The notes below the pieces were generated by a model. It did no database searches. It was not told the origin of the DNA and was given only the letters and a program-made list of their open reading frames with translations. A stretch of DNA of 30,486 nucleotides from the NCBI GenBank assembly GCA_038527215.1, contig JBCBGC010000105.1:1-30486 (forward strand), written 5' to 3'. This document shows, piece by piece, positions 7,777-15,376 of the stretch. This stretch comes from JAWPMV01 sp038527215 (lineage in GTDB: Bacteria; Bacteroidota; Bacteroidia; J057). The position numbers and the translations under genes are program-made. The first letter of the stretch is position 1; every line of letters starts with the position of its first letter.

Positions 7777-9024
7777 ATGAGTGAACAGCCACATATAGAC
7801 GACTTTTTTAGGCAAAAGCTCTCGCAACGTGAGATTCCCTATCAGGAAAAATACTGGGCGGAGGCAGAACGCCTGATTGAAGCGCAGCAGAAAAAGAAGC
7901 GAAGGGGATTGATCTGGTTTGCTTTTTCCAATCTGGGATTAGGACTGGCCTTGCTCCCCTTTACTGTCATGGCCTTGATGGGAGGATTTTCGCCTGCCGA
8001 TCCGGCAGAGCCGCTCATTCAGGAGGCTACGGCTTCTGTGGTATATACAGAAGAAGCATGTCCGCCTGAGATGCCGGGGACTGATGTGGCCCAGGAGGCC
8101 ACAGAACCGAACCCGCAACATGAAGTGCTTAACCCGATACAGGGTATAGGTCCAATGTCCTCCAGGGCGAAGGCCTCGAAAGAAGCCGGGCAAACCTTGG
8201 TAAACCTGTCTGCCGACAAAACGAATCCTGAGGATCAGGCAGGTCCGATCCTGTCCCATCAGGCGGGGCAACGTCTTCAAACTGCGCGTAATGAACGCCA
8301 CCCTTACTTTGTGAACCCCCTCAAAGCGCGGAAATTTATTCGTTGGGTCTCTCCGCTGGCGCAGTTGAACCACCGCTTTGCGCACAATGGGAACCAAGCC
8401 TACTCGCGCCACTATTTTGGGGTGCAAGTGGAGGGCGCGCTATATCAGGGCTGGCAAAATCGACTGGCTGAGCCCGCAGGTTTCAGCCTACGTCCCCAGG
8501 CTAGCTTATATTATGCCTATGGCCTGACCCCCAATTTGAAACTCCGGACAGGCCTGGGTTATGTGAGCCGAGGTGCCTTAAACAGTGATTCTACCTATCG
8601 GACGCTTAGCTTTTCATTTGGTCGGGAGGAGGAAAATACCACCATTTCACCTCTGGCTATGCATGGGGTGGAAGTCCCTTTACTGCTGGATGTACATTTG
8701 AAAAACCGCCATTACTTCAGCATTGGCCTGCAATCCCAGTATTGGTTGAATACGCGGGCCGAAGTTCAGAATCAGCGCATCGCCAACTTTGAAACGCCCC
8801 CGGTGGAGGGACAAAAAGCCTGGGGCTACAGGCAAGGGATGGCCCGTTGGGATGTGGCAGGTCAGATTGGCTACGGATATTACCTGGGCCGGGGCTATAT
8901 GCTTCGGGTTTCAGCTTTGTATGGCATGAGAGACCAGACGCTCAATACTTTTTTCCTCAACACAACCAAAGACAGAAACCTTCAATTACGGATCGGCATT
9001 GCCAAGGATCTGTATCACTGGTAA
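7777..9024 (+). CDS. Membrane-anchored beta-barrel protein, probable anti-sigma/sensor
   Basis: A 415-residue protein starting at the ATG at 7777; a GTG at 7771 would add two residues. Residues 1-43 are charged and helical (DDFFRQKLSQREIPYQEKYW, then KKKKRR) and should face the cytoplasm. Residues 45-70 form one transmembrane helix. Residues 71-200 are a low-complexity Ala/Glu/Pro/Gln-rich linker. Residues about 205-415 consist of alternating amphipathic strands ending in an aromatic-rich strand, as in small outer-membrane beta-barrels. This combination suggests one polypeptide reaching from cytoplasm to outer membrane. Directly after the sigma gene, the N-terminal segment is a good candidate for sigma binding. 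I see no classical zinc anti-sigma (HxxxCxxC) motif. The anti-sigma role is inferred from position and topology, not from a recognised domain. Confidence 0.72.
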   Translation: MSEQPHIDDFFRQKLSQREIPYQEKYWAEAERLIEAQQKKKRRGLIWFAFSNLGLGLALLPFTVMALMGGFSPADPAEPLIQEATASVVYTEEACPPEMPGTDVAQEATEPNPQHEVLNPIQGIGPMSSRAKASKEAGQTLVNLSADKTNPEDQAGPILSHQAGQRLQTARNERHPYFVNPLKARKFIRWVSPLAQLNHRFAHNGNQAYSRHYFGVQVEGALYQGWQNRLAEPAGFSLRPQASLYYAYGLTPNLKLRTGLGYVSRGALNSDSTYRTLSFSFGREEENTTISPLAMHGVEVPLLLDVHLKNRHYFSIGLQSQYWLNTRAEVQNQRIANFETPPVEGQKAWGYRQGMARWDVAGQIGYGYYLGRGYMLRVSALYGMRDQTLNTFFLNTTKDRNLQLRIGIAKDLYHW

Positions 9025-9033
9025 GGAAAAGTT

Positions 9034-10176
9034 ATGCGCTATCAACACCTAAGAATAAGCCCCATCCTTCTCACTTCCCTGCTTCTGACAGCTATGTGGG
9101 GGTGTAAATTGCAGGAGTTGCCGGATGAAAATATCGGTGAGCCTACCTTTTATCTGCAAGGAACCCTCGGTGGGGAAAACCTCTCTCTGGTTGCTGGGGA
9201 AAAGGAATACTACCTGGAAACCGGTTACCGCAAAGATCCCGTAGATGTATATGTCTTTCAGGGTGCCTTTGAAAAGGCCCCTTGTACGGATTGTCGGGAA
9301 TCCCTGCAAATTGAGATTCGGGGAGAAAGGCAGAACCCCACTGACGAGCCTGAAGATATCGCTTCAGCTTTGCCCACTGGCACCTACAGATTTATTGAAG
9401 AAGTAGGACCCCGCCTGGGATACGAAGTGCATTTTGAAGCGGAAGACCCTCATGGAAATAATTCCGGCTACAACTGGGATTTTGGGGACGGGAATATGTC
9501 CGGAGGGGCAAGCCCTATTCATCAATACCCGGATACCAGCCTGGAATCGGTCATGGTATGCTTAGAGACGACCGACACCAACGGCTGCACCGGACTGGTT
9601 TGCAATGAAGTAGAATTCAAGGATATGTGTCAGGCAGAATTTATCCATGAGCTAGACAGTACCATCCAGTATATCTCTTTTAAAAGTACCTCTAGTGGCC
9701 AGGCCCCATTTCGCTACCGCTGGGATTTTGGAGATGGATTTGGGGCAAGCCTGGGCAATCCCGGTTACTATTATGGAGATTTGGACGACTATAAGGCCTG
9801 TCTGACCATTGAAGACGCTACCGGTTGCCGTTCAACCTTTTGTAAGGAAATCAGCGCCGATCCAAATAAATGCCAGGCGGGATTTAAGTTTCAGGTATTC
9901 CAACTCAATGACCCCAATCCCCTGGACCTGAGCAAAGTGAGGATTCGCTGGGTAAGCGAAAATGGGGTAGAATACCGCTCGGATCTGGTAGCGCAGGCAG
10001 CCGCCAGCAATTTTGAGGTCATCAGCTCTGAGCCTTACGATAGAAACCGCTTTGGCCAGCCTACCCAGAAACTAGGCGTGAAGTTTTCTTGCCTGGTTGC
10101 TGATGCGGATGGAAACGAAATTTTTCTGGAAAATATAAAAGGGGTAGTGGCATTAGGCTACCCGGATCTGGAATAA
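9034..10176 (+). CDS. PKD-domain lipoprotein
   Basis: A 380-residue lipoprotein. The signal peptide (1-23) ends in MWGC, so Cys24 would be lipidated. Residues 30-125 form a domain I do not recognise, with a CxxC (Cys84, Cys87). Two PKD domains follow, with WDFGDG at 148 and 230. Each carries the same framework as the large T9SS protein upstream: CQAxF at the start, VCL or ACL after the loop, then GC and a further Cys about four residues on. Residues 280-380 form a third sandwich-like domain starting KCQAGFKF, without a WDFGDG. It starts 9 bases after the barrel gene and is followed by a strong terminator, so it is probably the last gene of the sigma operon and may be the surface partner of the PKD adhesin. 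Confidence 0.82.
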   Translation: MRYQHLRISPILLTSLLLTAMWGCKLQELPDENIGEPTFYLQGTLGGENLSLVAGEKEYYLETGYRKDPVDVYVFQGAFEKAPCTDCRESLQIEIRGERQNPTDEPEDIASALPTGTYRFIEEVGPRLGYEVHFEAEDPHGNNSGYNWDFGDGNMSGGASPIHQYPDTSLESVMVCLETTDTNGCTGLVCNEVEFKDMCQAEFIHELDSTIQYISFKSTSSGQAPFRYRWDFGDGFGASLGNPGYYYGDLDDYKACLTIEDATGCRSTFCKEISADPNKCQAGFKFQVFQLNDPNPLDLSKVRIRWVSENGVEYRSDLVAQAAASNFEVISSEPYDRNRFGQPTQKLGVKFSCLVADADGNEIFLENIKGVVALGYPDLE

Positions 10177-10198
10177 GCCCTTCCTTATTCTCATACAG

Positions 10199-10233
10199 GC
10201 TCAGGCATTCAAAAAGGTGTCTGAGCTTTTTTT
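10199..10233 (+). terminator. Rho-independent terminator after PKD lipoprotein gene
   Basis: A 9-bp stem (GCTCAGGCA with TGTCTGAGC, one G-T pair) has a 10-base loop and is followed directly by seven T. It lies 23 bases past the lipoprotein stop and closes the rightward block that starts at 4002. Confidence 0.85.
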
Positions 10234-10265
10234 ATACATGAGAAATCCCACCAAGGAAAAGCTCG

Positions 10266-11420
10266 CTAGGTTTCATCCACCTCATATTTTTTGCGAAGGT
10301 ATTTAAGATTAGCTGGGTTGTACAAAATGGGCAGTTCCAGTTTTTTGTCCTCCCCAAACCAACTGGAACGATGCACCAGGCTGTAGTTTTCTCTGCTTTT
10401 CTGGAGGGCAAAGAAGGATTTGTGAATGATGGGCAACTGTTCCTCCGGACCCACTTTCTTGTTATTCTTTAGGCAGTGAATCCGGCGAATGGATTTTTTA
10501 GAGCCCAAACCGTGGAAGTGGAAGACGCCCTTGGTGATTTCATGGCTGGTGTAGTTCGCCAAGGTTTCTTTTTCAAATTGTAGGGGTGGCAATCCTTTGT
10601 CTATACAATTGGCTTTGATTTTTTGGATCATCACATACAGGCTGTGTTTGGCCAACTGATCCTCTGCATAGCTCCCGCCCACGTCAGAGTGGACCCCAGG
10701 CATCCAGATTTCTTCAATCACGCCGGGGCGGTGGTTCATCAGGGTAGGGGAGAAGGCATCGCGGGTTTCATCGGCGGCCACCAGGTGTACGGCTTTTTGG
10801 ACATTCCCCGCTACGTCCATGTTCTTGAAGAGGTTCCAGGATTGGAAGGGAATGCCCAGGAAGTTGACGGGAATCCCAAAGGCACCTACCGTATCCCATA
10901 CGCCCAGAAAGCAAATGTTTACTTTTCTGCTTTGACTGAAATCTGCTTCAAATTTGACAAAGCGGTTCTCCACATTGTTGGTTTCCCGGTCTGAAACCGC
11001 CTCAGTGGTAATCACGATTTCCTGAGGAATGCCCATTTCGTGAATTTGGGCGGCTAGCATGCGGGCAGAAGCCGCTCCCCGGCTAAAGCCAAAAATGTAG
11101 ATATTATCTCCTGGCTGGTATTCTTTGGCGAGACGTGAATAGGCATTGTTGCGAATGGCTTTTTCCCGCTTGCCAAAAGCTCCTCCCAGCAGTACTCCGA
11201 GTTTGTTGTGGTCGTTGTCATTGCCCACGCCCCGGTAATAGCGGGTAATTTGATTCTGAGAGTCCCGGGAGAGGGATTTATTGAGCTTGACAATGTTGGT
11301 CGTTAGGCCATCTCCGTCGATGCCGTATTCATCATTCCAGGTTCCATCCATCAGGATAATATAATTGCGGGGGGATTCCGGTCCGCTTATCCTGGGTCGG
11401 TAAGTCTTGGTTATTTTCAT
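10266..11420 (-). CDS. DUF2235 (Tle1-like) alpha/beta-hydrolase
   Basis: A 384-residue protein of the DUF2235 family, the catalytic domain of Tle1-type phospholipases. It starts NYIILMDGTWND near residue 19, as in the family. It has the nucleophile elbow GFSRGA (Ser113), an Asp in FLGVWDTVGAFG (Asp176) and a His in MPGVHSDVGGSY (His244), consistent with a Ser-Asp-His triad. I chose the ATG at 11420 (MKITKTY); an upstream in-frame start at 11534 would add 38 residues with no family resemblance and would run into the neighbouring gene's end. No signal peptide is visible and no type VI secretion genes are nearby, so a cytoplasmic esterase or lipase is as likely as a toxin. It lies 107 bases downstream of the GNAT gene. 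Confidence 0.82.
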   Translation of the reverse strand: MKITKTYRPRISGPESPRNYIILMDGTWNDEYGIDGDGLTTNIVKLNKSLSRDSQNQITRYYRGVGNDNDHNKLGVLLGGAFGKREKAIRNNAYSRLAKEYQPGDNIYIFGFSRGAASARMLAAQIHEMGIPQEIVITTEAVSDRETNNVENRFVKFEADFSQSRKVNICFLGVWDTVGAFGIPVNFLGIPFQSWNLFKNMDVAGNVQKAVHLVAADETRDAFSPTLMNHRPGVIEEIWMPGVHSDVGGSYAEDQLAKHSLYVMIQKIKANCIDKGLPPLQFEKETLANYTSHEITKGVFHFHGLGSKKSIRRIHCLKNNKKVGPEEQLPIIHKSFFALQKSRENYSLVHRSSWFGEDKKLELPILYNPANLKYLRKKYEVDET

Positions 11421-11527
11421 GTTTGGTAGCTTCTTTTTCACAGTTCTGCAAAGAACTGGGGGCCAAATTACGGAATGTAGATATTTCAACCAATGGGCCT
11501 TACAAGAGAAATGACCTGGACCTTTTG

Positions 11528-12025
11528 TTACCAATATCTAAATACCAAATGAGGCCCAAAGGTCAGCAGGGGAATCGCCGCCTCCTTTTTCCCGCCCAGC
11601 CTGAGGGCCAGGGCCTGGGAAGGCTGGTTGTCAGGGTGGATAAAGCTCACCAGGCTATCGGGTTGCATTTCCTGGGAAACGCTTTCCAGAATATGCTGGC
11701 AGGCTTCCATGGCATACCCTTGCCGCTGATAAGCCGGCAGTATCCAATATCCTAATTCCAGGGCTGGCCATTGGGGAGAATGCCATAAACCTGCGCCCCC
11801 TAGTAAGCGAGCAGTGCTTTTGTCTTCCAGGGCCCAGTATCCATAGCCGCGCATTTCCCAGTGTCCCATATAGCCAGCAATGAGGCGCCAACAGCCTTCC
11901 GCATCTTTCCTACCCCCTAAATAGGCGCTCCAGTTCTCGTCAGCAAAGGCCGGGATAATTTCGCTGACATCTTCTTCTTGCCAGGGGCGCAAAGTAATTC
12001 TCTCGGTTTGGCGTTTGCGATTCAT
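11528..12025 (-). CDS. GNAT N-acetyltransferase, RimJ/RimL type
   Basis: A 165-residue acetyl-CoA-dependent N-acetyltransferase. It starts with TERITLRPWQEEDV, the usual first strand of the RimJ/RimL-like group. The acetyl-CoA pyrophosphate loop is in LGYWILPAYQRQGYAMEA (Q100-RQGYA), matching the Q/RxxGxG/A rule. A late HPDNQPSQALALRLGG helix is also typical. Length fits the family. The acceptor (ribosomal protein, antibiotic or small amine) is not evident. Its promoter would lie in the 213-base gap shared with the divergent LysE-type gene. Confidence 0.85.
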   Translation of the reverse strand: MNRKRQTERITLRPWQEEDVSEIIPAFADENWSAYLGGRKDAEGCWRLIAGYMGHWEMRGYGYWALEDKSTARLLGGAGLWHSPQWPALELGYWILPAYQRQGYAMEACQHILESVSQEMQPDSLVSFIHPDNQPSQALALRLGGKKEAAIPLLTFGPHLVFRYW

Positions 12026-12238
12026 AAGGATATGGGTTTTGAGGTCCTAACTAGCTGTATGTGAGTAGGCACGATTTATGATATTACTATATCCGAAAAG
12101 GATGAAGGCTCTAAGCCAACATACAAAGTTGAATTTTTCGGTTGGATGATCATACTTATTCGCACTTTCGCTATTAGTTTTGATCGGAAACCGTATCTTT
12201 ACCCCCCGCTTCCTGATGGAAGCTGCTAAGTTTACTGA

Positions 12239-12865
12239 ATGTATCTTTCGCCAGTTCTGAACGGAATATTAGCTGGAGTGATCTTGGCATTGATGGTAGG
12301 TCCAGCATTCCTACTGATCATTACGCACAGCATCGAAAAAGGCTTTAGAGCTGGGGCATTATTTGCCCTGGGCGTCATGCTAAGCGATGCAATCATCCTC
12401 TCTTCCACCTATTGGGGCTTATCCTATATTTACGAGGACCCAACCTTCCAAATGGTCTTTAGCCTGATCGGCGGCATGTTGATTCTGGGGATAGGCTTTG
12501 TTATGCTCACCCAAAAAACCAAAGCCCTGGATAGCCTCGAACCTGCTCCTAATGGCAATGGACATGGCTGGAAACTGGTGCTCAAGGGCTTTATGATCAA
12601 TGTCCTCAGCCCGGTGGCCTTTATGTTTTGGGTAACCTTTATCAGTACCGCTCAAATAGATTTTGGCTTCAACAGCACCCAAAACCTGGTTTTTTTCTCA
12701 GCCATCCTGCTCACCTTGCTGCTTTGCGATTTCCTCAAAGCCTACCTGGCCGATCATATCAGGAAGTTCCTGAATGACCGCCGACTACTGATCCTCAACC
12801 GTGTTTTCGGGGTCGTACTCGTAGGCCTGGGCCTGCGATTGTTGTTTTTATACGTGCTGATGTAG
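12239..12865 (+). CDS. LysE/RhtB-family exporter
   Basis: A 208-residue integral membrane protein with about six hydrophobic helices. The first helix contains ILAGVILALMVGPAFLLII with the Gly-Pro pair conserved in LysE/RhtB exporters. It is followed by the IEKGFRAGALFALGVMLSDA loop and helix, with the Asp conserved in the family. A central LSPVAFMFWVTF helix also fits. Members export amino acids or related small molecules. No Lrp-type regulator is adjacent, so the substrate is unknown. It stands alone on the plus strand between leftward genes. Confidence 0.85.
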   Translation: MYLSPVLNGILAGVILALMVGPAFLLIITHSIEKGFRAGALFALGVMLSDAIILSSTYWGLSYIYEDPTFQMVFSLIGGMLILGIGFVMLTQKTKALDSLEPAPNGNGHGWKLVLKGFMINVLSPVAFMFWVTFISTAQIDFGFNSTQNLVFFSAILLTLLLCDFLKAYLADHIRKFLNDRRLLILNRVFGVVLVGLGLRLLFLYVLM

Positions 12866-12917
12866 CGGCAGCCCCTAAGCAGTAGCCATGCTTCCCCGCC
12901 TCCTGATCGCTACCTTT

Positions 12918-13310
12918 TTAACGTCTCTTAGGGATGGTCGAATACGCCATTTGGCATACATCCAACAGTTTTTGCCCATGCCTAAGTTCCTTCAGTTTTT
13001 GGCTTAGGTTGAGTTGTTGGAGGGAAAAATGGGCTAAAAAAATCCAGCCTCCCCAGAAACTCGCGCTGGAATTCAGCATGTTCCCTGCTTGGAGGGCGAT
13101 GATCAAATGGAACAAAAATGCCATGCCAAATCCGGCTAAGGCCAGCCAGACCATCAGGCTTTTTTGCGAAAGGCTGCGGATCCTTTTTCGGTAAAAATCA
13201 GTATCCGGAAGCCCATGTAATCCTGAATGAAGGCTGGCAGGCGTATAAGCCTGTCTGATGTTTTTCATCTCCTCGTACAGATTCCGGTATACAGGATCCT
13301 TGAATTTCAT
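12918..13310 (-). CDS. Hypothetical two-helix membrane protein
   Basis: A 130-residue protein I do not recognise. The first ~45 residues are polar and charged, followed by two hydrophobic segments (about 53-75 and 83-102) and a basic C-terminal tail ending PKRR. Both ends would face the cytoplasm. It is convergent with the LysE-type gene (52-base gap). Base use and the predicted helical pattern look normal for a real gene. No function can be assigned. Confidence 0.6.
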   Translation of the reverse strand: MKFKDPVYRNLYEEMKNIRQAYTPASLHSGLHGLPDTDFYRKRIRSLSQKSLMVWLALAGFGMAFLFHLIIALQAGNMLNSSASFWGGWIFLAHFSLQQLNLSQKLKELRHGQKLLDVCQMAYSTIPKRR

Positions 13311-13354
13311 AAGCGGTGCTTTGGTTAAGAGATGCTCATAATGAGCCAGGGTTG

Positions 13355-13393
13355 AAACAAAATCACCTCCTCAACAAGCGTTGAGGAGGTGAT
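13355..13393 (-). terminator. Rho-independent terminator of the 13412-14044 gene
   Basis: A perfect 14-bp stem pairs 13362-13375 with 13380-13393 around a 4-base loop. Read on the minus strand it is followed by TTTTGTTT. It begins 18 bases past the stop of the outer-membrane barrel gene, as expected for its terminator. There is no T-run on the plus-strand side. Confidence 0.85.
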
Positions 13394-13411
13394 CAACTAT
13401 GGCCACTGGCG

Positions 13412-14044
13412 CTACCTCCTTCCAGGGAAGGTATAGGCCAGGGATAGGTTGCCGAATAAATTCAGCGGATAAGGCGTATGCCCTACGGTTTCCCCCGCAG
13501 GATTGGTGTAGCTGAAGTTCTTTTCCAGGCTGCTGGCTACATTGGCCCAGTAGCGGATAGAAGGCTCCAGGGTGATGCCTTTCAGCAAGCCACCGGTTTT
13601 ACCAAAAGGGCGAATCTGCCAGTAGATGCCCGCTCCAAGGTCGAAGTTGGTGTATTGCAGTTCCTGCTGCTCATTTAGCTCGGCATTGTACTGGTGCACT
13701 TTGGCTTCCAGGCGCAGGTCCATAGAAATGATCGGCCGAGCGATCAGACGGGGACCAAAGCCTGCTCCGGTCGAGTAGGGACTACGTAGGCTAAGGAGTT
13801 GGTCCTGATATTCGGTCCGCAGGGCCGGTCCACTGTAATTGAGGTTCATGCCGTGAGAATACTCAAAGACCCAGCGCTGGGTGGTGTAATTGATCGCGAC
13901 ATTGAAGCCATTCAGGAAGAGCGGTTGACTCATCCCAAAAGCCAGGGTCCATTGATCGGTATAGGGCTTTTCTTGGGCTTGTTGGGCCTGTAAGGGAAAT
14001 TGGCTGAAAAAAAGGCTGACGAGGATTACTACGAATTTGTACAT
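13412..14044 (-). CDS. Outer-membrane beta-barrel protein, function unknown
   Basis: A 210-residue protein with a signal peptide (1-20, ending PLQA). The rest alternates short amphipathic strands and turns (for example WTLAFGMSQPLFLNGFNVAI and ISMDLRLEAKVHQYNAEL) and ends in LSLAYTFPGRR, which suggests an 8-10-strand outer-membrane barrel. No family name can be given. It has its own terminator. A perfect 16-bp palindrome lies 57 bases before its start codon, between it and the Crp/Fnr gene, so it may be a target of that regulator. Confidence 0.68.
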   Translation of the reverse strand: MYKFVVILVSLFFSQFPLQAQQAQEKPYTDQWTLAFGMSQPLFLNGFNVAINYTTQRWVFEYSHGMNLNYSGPALRTEYQDQLLSLRSPYSTGAGFGPRLIARPIISMDLRLEAKVHQYNAELNEQQELQYTNFDLGAGIYWQIRPFGKTGGLLKGITLEPSIRYWANVASSLEKNFSYTNPAGETVGHTPYPLNLFGNLSLAYTFPGRR

Positions 14045-14101
14045 GATAAAAAGATTAGTTGATCATTGGATACAAACTTCGTAGCTGCCGCGACCCGCTT
14101 C

Positions 14102-14117
14102 ATTCACATATGTGAAT
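14102..14117. promoter_or_regulatory. 16-bp palindrome, candidate operator
   Basis: ATTCACATATGTGAAT is a perfect palindrome in the 76-base gap between the Crp/Fnr gene stop and the start of the barrel gene. It contains TCACA and TGTGA half-sites, as in Crp-family sites, but in the everted order with a 2-base gap. It has no loop and no T-run, so it is a poor terminator and a better protein-binding site. Assignment to the neighbouring regulator is inference. Confidence 0.45.
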
Positions 14118-14120
14118 AAA

Positions 14121-14693
14121 TCAGTCCGGCCCCGGTTTTTTCGCCCGAATTCTACTGAGGGATTGGGGTTTAATCCCCAGGTAGGAGGCTACATAATACT
14201 GTGGTACCCGATGGATGATCTCAGGATGGGTTTTCAAAAGTCGGACATAGCGTTGTTCCGCGTCCAGGGTAGCCAGGGTTTCAGAACGTTCTGCCGACTC
14301 TACATAATAGCGATCTGCAATCTTGAGTCTGATCAGGTTTACTTTGGGAAAGTCTTCCGCCAGTTGCAGCATTTTTTCCCCTTCGAGGACCTTAAGGCTA
14401 CAAGCCTCCAGGGCTCGGATGTTCATCTCTGAAGGCTGCTGCGAGCTGAGACTTTTGACATGGGTAATCCATCCTGTTTCGAAAGCAAAATCACAGACTT
14501 GTTCTTCTCCATCAGCGGTGGTGAAATAGAGCACGGCCCCTTTTTCTATGTAGCCTATTTTGCGACAAATCTGCCCTTCCTGGAGAAAGTACGCCCCCTT
14601 TTTTAGGGTCAGGGGCTGAAAGCTACTTTCCACCAACGCTACTTCCTCTTCGGTTAGGGAATAGTTCTCATGGAGGTGTTGGATGAGTTCCAT
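14121..14693 (-). CDS. Crp/Fnr-family transcriptional regulator
   Basis: A 190-residue regulator of the Crp/Fnr superfamily. The cyclic-nucleotide-binding-like beta-roll covers about 20-115 (LKKGAYFLQEGQICRKIGYI and onward). A connecting helix follows, then a winged helix-turn-helix near VPQYYVASYLGIKPQSLSRI. The canonical cAMP contacts (RxxS after GE) are not visible, as in many Bacteroidota members, and no Cys cluster for an Fnr iron-sulfur centre is seen, so the signal is unknown. I chose the ATG at 14693 (MELIQHL). It sits one base after the stop of the DUF2306 gene (TGATATG), which implies translational coupling. An earlier in-frame start at 14765 would overlap that gene by about 70 bases and lacks family resemblance. 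Confidence 0.85.
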   Translation of the reverse strand: MELIQHLHENYSLTEEEVALVESSFQPLTLKKGAYFLQEGQICRKIGYIEKGAVLYFTTADGEEQVCDFAFETGWITHVKSLSSQQPSEMNIRALEACSLKVLEGEKMLQLAEDFPKVNLIRLKIADRYYVESAERSETLATLDAEQRYVRLLKTHPEIIHRVPQYYVASYLGIKPQSLSRIRAKKPGPD

Positions 14694-14694
14694 A

Positions 14695-15336
14695 TCAGCT
14701 AGCGGCTTGGGAAGGAAGGGGTTGAATTCGGGCAAAAGCGGGTCTGCGCATCCACCACCATACAAACAATAAATTTGGCACCCAACTAATCCAGGCGATG
14801 ATTTGGTAGGCTGGGATAAATGCGCCCATTAGCGGAATCAAAATGGGCATCCAGAGCCTGAGGGTAACGGCCCCAAAACAGGCAGCATAGCTATAATGCA
14901 TCATCCGCTGGTGGGCGGCCCAATTGCCCTGGCGGACCGCTACAAAAGCAAGCAGGGTAGTGCTGAGCCATGCCACGGCCAAGGCTAAAAAGCCAGATTT
15001 TGCAATCCATCCTCCGGTAGCTGAAAAGGCAATGAACAAACCTGCGGAACCACTCATCAGTGCAGCGATCAGATAGAGTTTGCCTACCTGGCGATGAAGT
15101 TTCATGCGGTTCTTCCGCCAGGCAGGGACAAATTGACTCCAGCCTACTATGAGGGCCACGCCTCCCGGAAGAATATGTAAGTAGAAGCCAGTTTGCCAGG
15201 CCAGATCTGCGAGCAGGCTTTCCGGTTTGGTTTGCAGTAAGCCGATCACTTCTGCTGAAAGCAGATACAGCAGCGGGTAAAGGCCAATCAGGATAGCCCC
15301 TACTGCCATCAACCCACGGAGCACAGGAGATTTCAT
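14695..15336 (-). CDS. DUF2306 membrane protein
   Basis: A 213-residue integral membrane protein with about six or seven hydrophobic helices. Family features of DUF2306 are visible: an early FYLHILPGGVALIVG helix, then RKNRMKLHRQVGKLYLI with the conserved HRxxG loop, and a later NWAAHQRMMHYSYAACFGAV segment with an HxxxM/H pattern. The histidines could bind metal or haem, which is an inference. The function of this family is not known. It is coupled to the Crp/Fnr gene downstream and lies 40 bases after the FtsX-like permease, so the three may be one transcript. The Crp/Fnr protein may regulate it or sense its activity. Confidence 0.8.
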   Translation of the reverse strand: MKSPVLRGLMAVGAILIGLYPLLYLLSAEVIGLLQTKPESLLADLAWQTGFYLHILPGGVALIVGWSQFVPAWRKNRMKLHRQVGKLYLIAALMSGSAGLFIAFSATGGWIAKSGFLALAVAWLSTTLLAFVAVRQGNWAAHQRMMHYSYAACFGAVTLRLWMPILIPLMGAFIPAYQIIAWISWVPNLLFVWWWMRRPAFARIQPLPSQAAS

Positions 15337-15376
15337 AGATTGAAACTAACAGAAAATCTCACTGAAGTCCAGTGCT

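Noticed and set aside
7939..8427. 162-codon minus-strand frame inside the barrel gene
   Set aside because: It lies antisense to a convincing coding region and has no domain pattern.
10266..11420. DUF2235 protein as a type VI secretion effector
   Set aside because: No VgrG, immunity protein or other T6SS genes are in the window and no export signal is seen; only the hydrolase fold is supported.
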